From an uncultured Eubacterium sp. (GTDB lineage: Bacteria > Bacillota > Clostridia > Lachnospirales > Lachnospiraceae), in contig CAJUAU010000019.1 of the NCBI GenBank assembly GCA_910584645.1, positions 1 to 54,397 on the forward strand: DNA of 54,397 bases, in the 5' to 3' direction. The translations under genes were made by a program, and so were the position numbers. The stretch's first letter is position 1; each line of letters opens with the position of its first letter. The notes beneath the pieces were generated by a model, which searched no databases, was not told the DNA's origin, and was given only the letters and a program-made list of their open reading frames with translations. Positions 1 to 8,083 of the stretch are shown piece after piece.

Positions 1-58
1 CTAAAGGTTTCATAACCCCATTGGTGGCTTTCGCGAAGCGGAAAGGCGGATTATATAA

Positions 59-1309
59 ATGAAAGAAAGATTAGTGATTACCGGAATGGGGGCAGTAACC
101 CCTATCGGTATTGGAGTAGAAACTTATTGGAATAACCTGATCGCAGGCAAATGCGGCGTCGGGCGCATCACCCGCTTTGATCCGGAAACATCACCAGTTA
201 AGATCGCTGCCCAGGTAAAGGATTTTGACCCAGATGAGTTTATGACGAAAAAGCAGAGCCGTGAGATGGATCTGTTTATGCAGTACGGCTATGCAGCCGG
301 TGAAGAAGCACTGGCAGACGGCGGTATAAAAGAAGACACGATTCCCGCCGGCCGCATGGGTGTTGTAGTGGGAACTGCCATGGCAGGTGTGTCTATTATC
401 GCGGAAACCCAGGATGGACTGAGCACAGGAGAACACAAAAAAGTCAGTCCCCGTTTTGTACCTAAGTTTATTGGCAACATCGCCGCGGCGCAGATTGCCA
501 TCGCCAAAGGCTACCGGGGGCCAAGCCTCACTGTCAGCACCGCATGTTCCTCCGGCGCCGATGCCATTTCCACAGCCGCCATGCTGCTTCTCGCCGGAGA
601 AGCCGATGCCATCCTTGTGGTGGGCGCTGAGGCAAGTCTTTGTCCGGTGGTAGTGGCTGGCCTTGCCTCAGCCCATGCCCTCAGCACGAACAATGACAAT
701 CCCCAGACTGCCAGCCGTCCCTTTGACAAGACCAGAGACGGATTTGTATTTGGCGAGGGCGGCGGAGCCCTTTTGCTGGAGACGGAAGCCCATGCTTTGG
801 CAAGAGGTGCAAAGATCCACGCGGAGCTGATGGGCTTTGCCAACTGCACCGACGGATACCATGTGACGGCTCCACATCCGGAAGGGATCGGAGCCATCGC
901 CTGCATGGACAGTGCCATCCAGAAAGCTGGACTGTCCCCGGAGGACATCGGTTATATCAATACCCACGGCACCTCCACCCCCATGGGAGACACCATTGAG
1001 ACCAATGCCATCAAATCCCTGTTTGGAGACCATGCCTATCAGATGGCTGTAACCTCCACTAAGGGCGCTACCGGCCATATGATGGGCGCCGGCGGCGTTA
1101 CTGAGACCATTGCCTGCATCAAAGCAGTTCAGGAGGGTGTGATCCCGCCAACGATGAATCTGAACACGCCGGATGATGAGTGTGACCTGAATTATGTTCC
1201 AAATAAGGCAGAAAAACGGGATGTGCAGTATGCCATGACCAATGCCTTCGGGTTCGGGGGACAAAATTCCAGCCTGATCATAGGAAAGTATGAGGCCCCT
1301 GTATCATAA
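59..1309 (+). CDS. fabF: Beta-ketoacyl-ACP synthase II (FabF)
   Basis: 416 aa, the normal length for FabF. It condenses malonyl-ACP with acyl-ACP in type II fatty acid elongation in the cytoplasm. The thiolase-fold Cys-His-His triad is visible: Cys163 in STACSSGADA, His303 in NTHGTSTPMGD and His340 in TKGATGHMMGAGG, followed by the C-terminal glycine-rich NAFGFGGQN motif. An AGGCGG ribosome binding site lies about 9 nt before the ATG. Upstream fatty-acid genes, if any, lie outside the window. The next gene, an LrgA homologue, is about 55 bp downstream and functionally unrelated. Identity is seen directly from the motifs; operon membership is unknown. Confidence 0.96.
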   Translation: MKERLVITGMGAVTPIGIGVETYWNNLIAGKCGVGRITRFDPETSPVKIAAQVKDFDPDEFMTKKQSREMDLFMQYGYAAGEEALADGGIKEDTIPAGRMGVVVGTAMAGVSIIAETQDGLSTGEHKKVSPRFVPKFIGNIAAAQIAIAKGYRGPSLTVSTACSSGADAISTAAMLLLAGEADAILVVGAEASLCPVVVAGLASAHALSTNNDNPQTASRPFDKTRDGFVFGEGGGALLLETEAHALARGAKIHAELMGFANCTDGYHVTAPHPEGIGAIACMDSAIQKAGLSPEDIGYINTHGTSTPMGDTIETNAIKSLFGDHAYQMAVTSTKGATGHMMGAGGVTETIACIKAVQEGVIPPTMNLNTPDDECDLNYVPNKAEKRDVQYAMTNAFGFGGQNSSLIIGKYEAPVS

Positions 1310-1363
1310 TGAACAACACAGGAAATAATAACATTATAGATCTTATGCAGAATCGAGGCTTAT

Positions 1364-1738
1364 ATGAAATACATCCGGCAATTTTTGACCATACTACTAT
1401 TTTGTTTTTTGGGTGAGCTTCTAAAATATCTGATCCCCCTTCCTATACCCACCAGTATCTATGGGCTGATCCTGATGCTCACAGCCCTGCTCAGCGGTAT
1501 CCTGAAGGTGGATCAGGTGGATGATACAGCTGTATTTCTTATCGATATCATGCCGGTTATGTTTATCCCGGCAGGTGTCGGTCTGCTGACCAGCATCGAG
1601 GCGCTGCGTCCGAACCTGGCCGCCATTATCGTGATCACGATCCTCACTACGGTTCTCGTCATGGGCATCACCGGGATCACTGCCCAATTTGTCATGGAAC
1701 GTAAAAAAGACAGAGACGGCAAAGAGGTGGCGCAATGA
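1364..1738 (+). CDS. lrgA: CidA/LrgA family holin-like membrane protein
   Basis: 124 aa with four predicted hydrophobic segments and a short charged C-terminal tail (ERKKDRDGKE). The N-terminal segment with the PIPTSIYGLILM stretch is typical of the LrgA/CidA family. These proteins work with LrgB/CidB in the membrane and are linked to autolysis control or to export of small organic acids, such as pyruvate in Bacillus and staphylococci. The stop overlaps the start of the next gene (ATGA-type overlap), so it is translationally coupled to lrgB. LrgA and CidA cannot be told apart from sequence alone. Confidence 0.88.
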   Translation: MKYIRQFLTILLFCFLGELLKYLIPLPIPTSIYGLILMLTALLSGILKVDQVDDTAVFLIDIMPVMFIPAGVGLLTSIEALRPNLAAIIVITILTTVLVMGITGITAQFVMERKKDRDGKEVAQ

Positions 1739-2427
1739 ATGATTTTTTTATAAGTTCACTTTTCTTTGGCGTCCTGGTAAGTCTGGGAGGCTACGAACTG
1801 GGAATATTTCTGAAAAAGAAAACTGGTCTCGCCATCATGAACCCGCTGCTGGTATCCATTCTTTTTGTGATCGGTATCCTGCTTTTATTCCGCGTGGACT
1901 ATGGCACATATAATGCCGGGGGAAAATACCTCACCTATCTCCTCACGCCGGCTACAGTCTGTCTTGCCCTTCCTCTTTACAAACAGATCCATCTGCTAAA
2001 ACAGTATCGTACCGCCATCACTTTATCTGTGCTGGCAGGTACACTGACCAGTCTGGCAGGCGTTTTAGTACTGGCTGTCCTGTTCCAGCTCTCCCACTCC
2101 ATGTATGTCACCCTTCTTCCCAAGTCCATCACCACTGCCATTGGAATGGGCGTGAGCGAAGAACTGGAGGGAATTGTAAATATTACAGTGGCAGTCATCG
2201 TGGTCACAGGAGTTCTTGGAAATGTTATGGGGGAATGGATCCTCAAACTTTTCCGTATCGAAAATAAGATCGCCAGAGGATTGGCTCTGGGCACTGCCGC
2301 CCATGCCATTGGCACCAGCAAGGCAATGGAACTGGGTGAGATCGAGGGCGCCATGAGCAGCCTCGCCATCGTGACAGCCGGGCTTCTGACCGTCATTGGA
2401 GCCAGCATTTTTTCCATGATCTATTAA
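1735..2427 (+). CDS. lrgB: LrgB/CidB family membrane protein
   Basis: 230 aa, the usual LrgB length, with multiple hydrophobic helices. Family signatures include the LLPKSITTAIGMGVSEE segment in the middle and GTAAHAIGTSKAMELGE near residue 190. It is the partner of the preceding LrgA-like protein and its start overlaps that gene by 4 bp. Role by family: modulation of murein hydrolase activity or metabolite export together with LrgA. There is no LytS/LytR regulator in the window. Confidence 0.9.
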   Translation: MNDFFISSLFFGVLVSLGGYELGIFLKKKTGLAIMNPLLVSILFVIGILLLFRVDYGTYNAGGKYLTYLLTPATVCLALPLYKQIHLLKQYRTAITLSVLAGTLTSLAGVLVLAVLFQLSHSMYVTLLPKSITTAIGMGVSEELEGIVNITVAVIVVTGVLGNVMGEWILKLFRIENKIARGLALGTAAHAIGTSKAMELGEIEGAMSSLAIVTAGLLTVIGASIFSMIY

Positions 2428-2486
2428 CGATGGCAATAAAATAATACGCTGGTACACCGACACCAGTAACAGAAAGGAACAGACTC

Positions 2487-3140
2487 ATGGATGCCCTGAC
2501 AGAACAGATCAAGAATTCTGATGCCTTGAGTGACGAGGCACTGGCAGAGAAAATAGACCATTTCTTACACATACACACCGAAGAAGTCCAGACCGACGGC
2601 AGAGACACCTTTCACTGCCACCGCTACGAACCCACTTCCTACCGCGTGCTGCATACCCTGTTTGAAGCCTTTCCCCTGACGGATCAGGATACCCTGCTGG
2701 ATTACGGCAGCGGCCTTGGACGCCTGAGTTTTTACACAAACCACCGGTTTCACAACGGTGCCATCGGCATCGAGATGTCCGGGGCATTACACCGGGAAGC
2801 GCTGCATAATCTGAACCAGTACCGGGGGATCCACAGGGAACGTCTGACTTTCCTTCATGGAAAAGCGGAGGATTTTGTCATACCAGACGAAGTTACTGCT
2901 GCCTACTGCTTTAACCCATTTTCGACGGAGATTTTCCGAAAGGTACTGACAAATCTTGAAAAGTCCTATGAAAACAAACGGCGCAGGGTCACTCTGATCC
3001 TCTATTACCCCGAAGACAACACCGTATTTTATATTGAGCGGCATACCGGATTCCGGCTGTTAAAAGAAATCGCCGTCCCAGAACTCTTTGGGCAGGACCG
3101 CAGAGAAAGGTTCTGTATTTACCAGCTAGGGTGTGTCTGA
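2487..3140 (+). CDS. SAM-dependent methyltransferase, class I
   Basis: 217 aa. The Rossmann methyltransferase motif I is clear (LLDYGSGLGRLSFY, about residues 70-83), followed by an acidic motif II (GIEMSGALH) and a motif IV-like CFNPFS. The substrate cannot be inferred. The region before motif I is a short helical N-terminal extension. The last codons (LGCV, stop) are encoded by the left arm of an inverted repeat element at 3128-3195, so the native C-terminus may have been replaced by the element. The gene is about 60 bp downstream of lrgB with its own ribosome binding site and may be cotranscribed. Confidence 0.8.
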   Translation: MDALTEQIKNSDALSDEALAEKIDHFLHIHTEEVQTDGRDTFHCHRYEPTSYRVLHTLFEAFPLTDQDTLLDYGSGLGRLSFYTNHRFHNGAIGIEMSGALHREALHNLNQYRGIHRERLTFLHGKAEDFVIPDEVTAAYCFNPFSTEIFRKVLTNLEKSYENKRRRVTLILYYPEDNTVFYIERHTGFRLLKEIAVPELFGQDRRERFCIYQLGCV

Positions 3141-3195
3141 AAACTTATTACTACGCTCTGCACTCCCCGCAGAAAGCAGTTCTGAAACACACCCT
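3128..3195. repeat. Short palindromic element with 18-bp imperfect inverted ends
   Basis: Left arm 3128-3145 (AGGGTGTGTCTGAAAACT) is inverted with mismatches at 3178-3195 (AGTTCTGAAACACACCCT). The intervening 32 bp contain no gene. The left arm supplies the stop codon of the methyltransferase. A related motif (GTTTTCAGACACAC) occurs at about 27984-27997 and a shorter trace (TTTTGAAACACAC) near 44906, which suggests a dispersed MITE- or REP-like repeat. It could also act as a transcription attenuating hairpin. Confidence 0.55.
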
Positions 3196-3229
3196 AAGCA
3201 AATAATACCATTCCCACAGCAAAATTATA

Positions 3230-3258
3230 TTGCGGTTCTGACATTTTTCTAGTATAAT
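3230..3258 (+). promoter_or_regulatory. Sigma-A type promoter for the small ORF at 3292
   Basis: TTGCGG at 3230-3235 and TATAAT at 3253-3258 with 17-bp spacing, about 34 bp before the start codon. The -10 is a perfect consensus match and the -35 matches at 4 of 6 positions or fewer. Confidence 0.6.
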
Positions 3259-3291
3259 AAATCTATAGAGTTGAGAAAGGAAGTGGAGAGA

Positions 3292-3504
3292 TTGATTGAT
3301 GAAGAGCTGTTTAAAAAGATGCTCATGACTTTTGACCGTAAATATGAGGCAGCTTCTGTATTTTATGACAATCTCCCTTATGTGAGAGACTATGACCTCT
3401 GTAATTGGACACCTCTCCGCATGGTAAGCGGCAATATCATAAAATATTATCAATATAAGCTAGACAAACCCGTCATTCTTCAGACAGATCCTGACGGCTA
3501 TTAA
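3292..3504 (+). CDS. Small hypothetical protein with duplicated 3' end
   Basis: 70 aa from a TTG start chosen because AAAGGAAG lies 9 nt upstream; an alternative TTG at 3271 would give 77 aa. I do not recognise the family. It is soluble, rich in Tyr and Asp, with the C-terminal segment GNIIKYYQYKLDKPV and ending TDPDGY. A good promoter precedes it. The last 25 codons and the stop are repeated 119 bp downstream in a second copy without a start, so the ORF may be the surviving or truncated part of a larger gene. Function unknown. Confidence 0.5.
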   Translation: MIDEELFKKMLMTFDRKYEAASVFYDNLPYVRDYDLCNWTPLRMVSGNIIKYYQYKLDKPVILQTDPDGY

Positions 3505-3654
3505 TGAAAATAAGAAAACATCCTTTTGTCCCGAATATATGGACATGTGGCAATATCATAAAATATTATCAATATAAGCTAGACAAACCCGTCATCCTTC
3601 AGACGGATCCTGACGGCTATTAATGAAAATAAGAAAACATCCTTTTGTCCCGAA
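3430..3654 (+). repeat. 106-bp direct tandem duplication (3430-3535 and 3549-3654)
   Basis: Two copies of 106 bp, offset by 119 bp, with only two differences (both transitions). Each covers the 3' end of the small ORF, its stop codon and the left arm of a terminator hairpin. Only the second copy is followed by the right arm, so the first copy has lost its terminator. The near identity points to a recent duplication. Confidence 0.9.
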
Positions 3655-3684
3655 CTAAAACCTTCGGAGTAAAAGGATGTTTTT
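3634..3684. terminator. Bidirectional terminator between convergent genes
   Basis: AAAACATCCTTTT at 3634-3646 pairs with AAAAGGATGTTTT at 3671-3683, with T-runs on both strands. It separates the small plus-strand ORF from the minus-strand enolase. Confidence 0.85.
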
Positions 3685-3725
3685 TATTCTGCCCGAAGCG
3701 CCGCCGGGTTGTTTCTTCAGAACTG

Positions 3726-5021
3726 TTATACCAGCTTCATGAATGCTGCTGATTCCCCGAGCTGTTCTTCGATGCGCAGCAGCTGGTTGTACTTGCACAC
3801 ACGGTCGGTGCGGGTCGGCGCCCCTGTCTTGATCTGTCCGGCGTTGAGCCCTACTGCAATATCGGCTATGGTGGTATCTTCCGTCTCACCGGAGCGGTGG
3901 CTGACAATGGCATTCCACTGGTTGTTTTTCGTCATGCGGATCGCTTCCAGCGTCTCCGTCACACTGCCGATCTGATTTGGTTTGATCAACACCGCATTTG
4001 ACACTCTGAGATCCGCTCCTTTGGCGATACGCTCGGTATTGGTGACAAATAAGTCATCCCCCACCAGCTGAACCCGTTTTCCCAGCCTGTCAGTCAGAAG
4101 TTTCCAGCCCTGCCAGTCCTCTTCCGCCAGGCCGTCCTCGATGGAGAAGATGGGATACTTATTGCAGAGCTCCTCCCAATAAGAGACCATATCCTCTGCG
4201 GAACGCAGCTCTCCATTTTTCCAGAATAAATATTGTCCTGTTTTTCCCTGTTTGACAGCTTCGTCATACATCTCTGTACACGCCCCATCAATGGCGATAC
4301 GGAAATCTTCACCGGGACGGTAACCAGCCAGTTCGACAGCCTTCACGATATACTGCAGTGCTTCCTCGTCGTTGCGCAGTTTCGGCGCAAATCCACCCTC
4401 ATCTCCTACACTGGTTATATGGCCTTCCTTTTTGAGAAGATTCTTTAACTCCCGGTACACGTTACAACACCATTCCAGACAGCCGTGGAAAGATTTTGCC
4501 CCCACCGGCATGATCATAAATTCCTGGATATTCAGGCTGGAGTCCGCATGTTTTCCTCCATTTATGATATTCATCATCGGCACCGGGAGAATTCTGCCAT
4601 CCGGTCCTCCAAGATACTGATAGAGAGGCAGGCCTACCTGTCCGGCCGCAGCCTTTGCCACAGCAATCGACACGCCAAGGATTGCATTCGCACCGAACCT
4701 CCCTTTGTTCTTTGTCCCGTCTTCCCGGATCATCAGCTGGTCAATCTCTACCTGGTTCAGGGCGTTCCTGCCATCCAGCAGATAGGCGATGTTGTCATTC
4801 ACATGGTCCACCGCTTTCTTTACTCCCATGCCGCCGTAACGGGGAAGCTCTTTGTCTCTCAGTTCAATGGCTTCAAAAGCTCCCGTAGAAGCTCCGGAAG
4901 GTACCGCCCCTCTTCCTGTCGCCCCACCGCAGAGCCCCACTTCCACTTCCACCGTCGGATTCCCGCGGGAATCCAGAATTTCTCTCGCTCGTACAGATTT
5001 GATCCTGAATTTATGTTCCAT
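3726..5021 (-). CDS. eno: Enolase (phosphopyruvate hydratase)
   Basis: 431 aa from the ATG at 5021, chosen over a further upstream start because CAGGAGGC sits about 9 nt before it and because 431 aa matches the family length. It interconverts 2-phosphoglycerate and phosphoenolpyruvate in glycolysis. Visible motifs: the N-terminal AREILDSRGNPTVEVEV, SGASTG near residue 40, the metal-ligand IEDGLAEEDW, the GDDLFVTN loop, the catalytic lysine in LIKPNQIG, and the substrate loop SHRSGETEDTTIAD. A small zinc-ribbon gene lies 48 bp upstream on the same strand and probably shares its promoter. Confidence 0.98.
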   Translation of the reverse strand: MEHKFRIKSVRAREILDSRGNPTVEVEVGLCGGATGRGAVPSGASTGAFEAIELRDKELPRYGGMGVKKAVDHVNDNIAYLLDGRNALNQVEIDQLMIREDGTKNKGRFGANAILGVSIAVAKAAAGQVGLPLYQYLGGPDGRILPVPMMNIINGGKHADSSLNIQEFMIMPVGAKSFHGCLEWCCNVYRELKNLLKKEGHITSVGDEGGFAPKLRNDEEALQYIVKAVELAGYRPGEDFRIAIDGACTEMYDEAVKQGKTGQYLFWKNGELRSAEDMVSYWEELCNKYPIFSIEDGLAEEDWQGWKLLTDRLGKRVQLVGDDLFVTNTERIAKGADLRVSNAVLIKPNQIGSVTETLEAIRMTKNNQWNAIVSHRSGETEDTTIADIAVGLNAGQIKTGAPTRTDRVCKYNQLLRIEEQLGESAAFMKLV

Positions 5022-5069
5022 AAAAAAAGCCTCCTGTTTTTTTCTTAGTATCAAACAGAAGACTTTTTT

Positions 5070-5258
5070 CTATTCATTCTTTTTGTTTAATTCGCCAACA
5101 AATACATTCCGTATACTGTTCACTGTCCGAAAAGTATATGTACTTCTTCCACATTGAGTACATACTTCGTTGTCATTACTAAAATCATCCATCTCTTCGC
5201 GATAACCACAGATCGGGCATGTTACCAATACTTTTCTGCCGTTTTCTTTACTGTCCAT
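5070..5258 (-). CDS. Small zinc-ribbon protein
   Basis: 62 aa from the ATG at 5258, which has GAGG about 8 nt upstream; a GTG at 5267 would give 65 aa. Two CxxC knuckles are seen (CPICGYRE and CTQCGR, 19 residues apart), the pattern of a rubredoxin- or TFIIS-like zinc ribbon. The rest is short and charged. It is probably cotranscribed with eno. Function is not known: it could be a nucleic-acid or protein-binding adaptor. Confidence 0.7.
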   Translation of the reverse strand: MDSKENGRKVLVTCPICGYREEMDDFSNDNEVCTQCGRSTYTFRTVNSIRNVFVGELNKKNE

Positions 5259-5299
5259 CCAACACACCTCGTTATAATAAAGTTACTTTTCGTTCCTCT

Positions 5300-5328
5300 A
5301 TTATACTATAAAATGTCTCAGATTGCAA
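5300..5328 (-). promoter_or_regulatory. Promoter for zinc-ribbon gene and eno
   Basis: On the minus strand TTGCAA (5323-5328) and TATAAT (5300-5305) are 17 bp apart. The -35 box sits inside the last codons of the upstream permease gene, so transcription of eno is probably initiated here independently of the transporter operon. Confidence 0.7.
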
Positions 5329-6076
5329 GTCCGCGCTTCTTCATGATCCGCCGTTCAATCGCCGAAAAAATGCCTTTTTCGATAATAACCCCCACCAATA
5401 CAATAATTACCATAACCAGCATTACCTGGTTAATATCCGCCAGATCCCTTCCCATGACCAGCGTCTGCCCCAGCCCAATGGAAGTAGTCATCACCTCGCC
5501 TGCCATCAGCGCCCGCCAGGCAAAAGACCATCCCTGTTTGAGCCCGGTGATCAGCTCCGGAAGACTGGCAGGGAGGATCACATGCAGATACAGCTGCTTT
5601 TTATCCGCCCCCATGGTAAGTGCCGCAAGACGGTAAATAGGAGGCACATTCTTTATCGCGTTATCCACCGAGATCGCCACACTAAACGCAGCCCCCATTA
5701 CCACAACAAAAAGGATCGCCTGGGTGGAAAGCCCAAACCATAAGATCGAAAAGGGCACCCAGCACACACTGGGCAGTGTCTGAACTCCCAGCACCAGCGG
5801 TTTCATATGTTTCTGCAGATAGGGGATCTGATGGATCAGAAGTCCTAGGATCACTCCTATGACAACCGCCACGGCAAAGCCAGCTATGCCCCTCAGCAGG
5901 GAATTTCCAGTGGCCTTTAGCAATGTTCCATCGCTGCAGAGCTCCACAAACCGCTCAGCCACTCCCGCTGGAGACGGCACCGAATAGCTTTTGAAGACCC
6001 CCAGCACATCCACCGTAAGCCAGAATCCCCCCTGCCACAACAAAACAAGTATGATTAAAAATAGAATGGTTCCCAT
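5318..6076 (-). CDS. ABC transporter permease, SsuC/TauC/NrtB type
   Basis: 252 aa with about six hydrophobic helices and the binding-protein-dependent permease core. The EAA-like cytoplasmic loop reads AALTMGADKKQLYLHVILPASLPE near residues 165-185. It is the membrane subunit of an importer for sulfonate, nitrate, taurine or a similar small anion (family knowledge). Its start overlaps by 1 bp the stop of the ATPase gene, so the three transporter genes form one operon transcribed binding protein, ATPase, permease. The substrate is not determined: no sulfonatase or nitrate gene is adjacent. Confidence 0.88.
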   Translation of the reverse strand: MGTILFLIILVLLWQGGFWLTVDVLGVFKSYSVPSPAGVAERFVELCSDGTLLKATGNSLLRGIAGFAVAVVIGVILGLLIHQIPYLQKHMKPLVLGVQTLPSVCWVPFSILWFGLSTQAILFVVVMGAAFSVAISVDNAIKNVPPIYRLAALTMGADKKQLYLHVILPASLPELITGLKQGWSFAWRALMAGEVMTTSIGLGQTLVMGRDLADINQVMLVMVIIVLVGVIIEKGIFSAIERRIMKKRGLAI

Positions 6077-6819
6077 CAGACAGCCTCCCCTCTCACTTCA
6101 TCCAGAATTTTGTGGCGAAGCTCTACAAATTCCGGAGAATACACATGCCGCGGCCTCTCTATGCCCACTTCTACGATCTCGGCGATGCCGCCTTTGGCTG
6201 CTGACAGCACCACGACTCTGTCCGCCAGATAAACCGCTTCTTCCACACTATGGGTAATAAACAATATGGTTTTCCGTGTCTCCATCCAGATTTTCTGTAA
6301 TTCCTCCCGCAGGCGGTTGGATGTCTGTTTATCCAGTGCAGAAAAAGGTTCATCCATCAGCAGGACATCGGAGTCCATAGTCAGGGCCCTGGCAAGGGCC
6401 GTTCTCTGTCTCATTCCCCCGGATATCTGATGGATAGGATAATCTCTGTATTCCGTGAGATGAACCATATCCAGATAATGTTCCGCCTTTTTTTCCCGCT
6501 CCTCTTTTGGCATACCGGCCAGTTTCATGCCAAAGGTCACATTTTCCATGACAGTCAGCCACGGGTACAGACCATGATCCTGAAACATTACAGTACGGTC
6601 GGCTCCAGGCCCTGTTACCTCCCTGCCATCCAGAAGGATGCTTCCTCCGGTAGGATGCTCCAGACCTGCCACCAGGTTCAGAAGAGTACTCTTTCCACAG
6701 CCGGAAGTACCCACAAGGCATACAAATTCTCCCTTCTGAATTTCAAGGTCGATCTGGTTCAGCGTTGCTTTATCACTGTTTTCAAACTGTTTACTTACAC
6801 CTTTTAATACAAGCGACAT
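6076..6819 (-). CDS. ABC transporter ATP-binding protein, SsuB/TauB type
   Basis: 247 aa. Walker A GTSGCGKSTLL (about residues 37-47), Q-loop, signature QISGGMRQRTALARAL, Walker B VLLMDEPFSALD and the switch histidine in LFITHSVEEA are all intact. It energises the adjacent permease. It lies between binding-protein and permease genes with a 15-bp gap on one side and a 1-bp overlap on the other. Confidence 0.93.
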   Translation of the reverse strand: MSLVLKGVSKQFENSDKATLNQIDLEIQKGEFVCLVGTSGCGKSTLLNLVAGLEHPTGGSILLDGREVTGPGADRTVMFQDHGLYPWLTVMENVTFGMKLAGMPKEEREKKAEHYLDMVHLTEYRDYPIHQISGGMRQRTALARALTMDSDVLLMDEPFSALDKQTSNRLREELQKIWMETRKTILFITHSVEEAVYLADRVVVLSAAKGGIAEIVEVGIERPRHVYSPEFVELRHKILDEVRGEAV

Positions 6820-6834
6820 ACGACATCCCCCATT

Positions 6835-7812
6835 TTATTTAGCAAAAAGTGCATCTTCTTCCGGCACTTCCTTGATAAAATCCTGTTCCTTGCTGATCTG
6901 GGCATATCCCATCACAGACTCTTTGTTCAGCTCTGTACTCACTCCGATCCTCTGGAATGCCCCGGTAATTACGGATTCTGCCAAAGATTTTCCTGTGGCT
7001 GCTTTTAGCTCTTCGTTGATCTTTTTCAAAGAATTTTCCTTGTCATTATTGATCTGATCCGTGACCGCTTTGTGCTCCTCCAAAAACTTCTCTACCAGCT
7101 CCGGATTCTTTTCCCGGAACTCCTTGCGCACTACGACAACTGCCACATCCGACTGGCCCTGCATATAAATCTTGTCGTAATCCAGAAGCAGCTCAGCTCC
7201 TCCTTCTAATAAAGTAGATCCCCATGGCTCCGGCACCAGGGCAGCATCGATATCGCCCCGTCCCATCATATTTGCCACGTCAGCATTTGCCACAGCAGAA
7301 ACATTTACATTGCCTCCCTCTGTCACCGGCTTCAGTCCATTTTCCTGCAGCAGACGCAAAAGATCCAGATGCTGGGTGTTTCCGATCTGAGGAATAGCTA
7401 CCACTTTTCCCGCCAGCTCTGCCACACTGTTTATTCCAGAGTCACTGCGTTTGATCAGCACCGCACCGCCCTTGGTAGCAGAAGAGAGGATCACCACATC
7501 TCCATTGGATTTGACATTGGCACTGACTGCTGGTACTGGCCCGATATATCCGATATCAATATCACCGGCAAAAAGCGCTTCTACCTCAGCTGGTCCCGCA
7601 TTAAACGCAGTCCAGGTCACTTTCATCTCCTCGCCCATTCTCTTTTCCAGGCTCTTCTCGGACTTCATCAAAAGAGCCTGGGCATGGGTTACATTATTAA
7701 AGTATCCAATATGAATTTCTTCTGCCTTTTTGTCTCCTGCCCCGCAGCCTGCGATTCCCATTGTCACAAGCAGACAAAGCATAAGCGCAACACATTTTTT
7801 CAAACCTTTCAT
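6835..7812 (-). CDS. ABC transporter substrate-binding lipoprotein, SsuA/NrtA-like
   Basis: 325 aa from the ATG at 7812, selected for the GAGGTAAAG ribosome binding site and because it starts directly with a signal peptide. The lipobox is GIAGC near residues 19-23. The mature protein has the NMT1/SsuA-like pattern: IHIGYFNNVTHAQALL at the N-terminus, then DIDIGYIGPVPAV and AALVPEPWGSTLL. It captures a small anion or sulfonate outside the membrane for the adjacent permease. First gene of the transporter operon, divergent from the LacI-type regulator. Confidence 0.88.
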   Translation of the reverse strand: MKGLKKCVALMLCLLVTMGIAGCGAGDKKAEEIHIGYFNNVTHAQALLMKSEKSLEKRMGEEMKVTWTAFNAGPAEVEALFAGDIDIGYIGPVPAVSANVKSNGDVVILSSATKGGAVLIKRSDSGINSVAELAGKVVAIPQIGNTQHLDLLRLLQENGLKPVTEGGNVNVSAVANADVANMMGRGDIDAALVPEPWGSTLLEGGAELLLDYDKIYMQGQSDVAVVVVRKEFREKNPELVEKFLEEHKAVTDQINNDKENSLKKINEELKAATGKSLAESVITGAFQRIGVSTELNKESVMGYAQISKEQDFIKEVPEEDALFAK

Positions 7813-7952
7813 ATTCTTTACCTCATTTCTGTCGTCATGAAAACTAATTTTATCCTTCCATGGCACTGTATGCCGTCTCTGGCGGCACCACCATGAATAA
7901 AAGTTTACAAATAGTTTACAATAAAATCAAAAAAGAATAGAATTCCATTTTC

Positions 7953-7966
7953 TGCAAACGTTTTCT
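7953..7966. promoter_or_regulatory. Operator-like site 1 (TGCAAACGTTTTCT)
   Basis: 14-bp site with central AACGTT palindrome, identical to a second copy at 8041-8054. It resembles LacI/CcpA-family operators, matching the cre consensus at nearly all fixed positions. It lies in the divergent region between the transporter operon and lacI-type gene. Confidence 0.65.
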
Positions 7967-8040
7967 ATTGAATTTTTCTCATGTTTATGTTATTTTTAAT
8001 AAAACTAATGTTATAGTTTCAATATACAGTGCCACTTTTT

Positions 8041-8054
8041 TGCAAACGTTTTCT
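8041..8054. promoter_or_regulatory. Operator-like site 2 (TGCAAACGTTTTCT)
   Basis: Identical to site 1 and 88 bp from it. It sits about 30 bp before the regulator start codon, a good position for autorepression. The spacing is about 8.4 helical turns. Confidence 0.65.
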
Positions 8055-8083
8055 TATTTTTTAAGAAGGGAAACCTACATATT

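Noticed and set aside
3..62. Open frame ending in TGA at 60-62, overlapping the fabF start, which could be the 3' end of an upstream gene
   Set aside because: Only 19 codons are visible with no recognisable motif; a real upstream gene cannot be shown.
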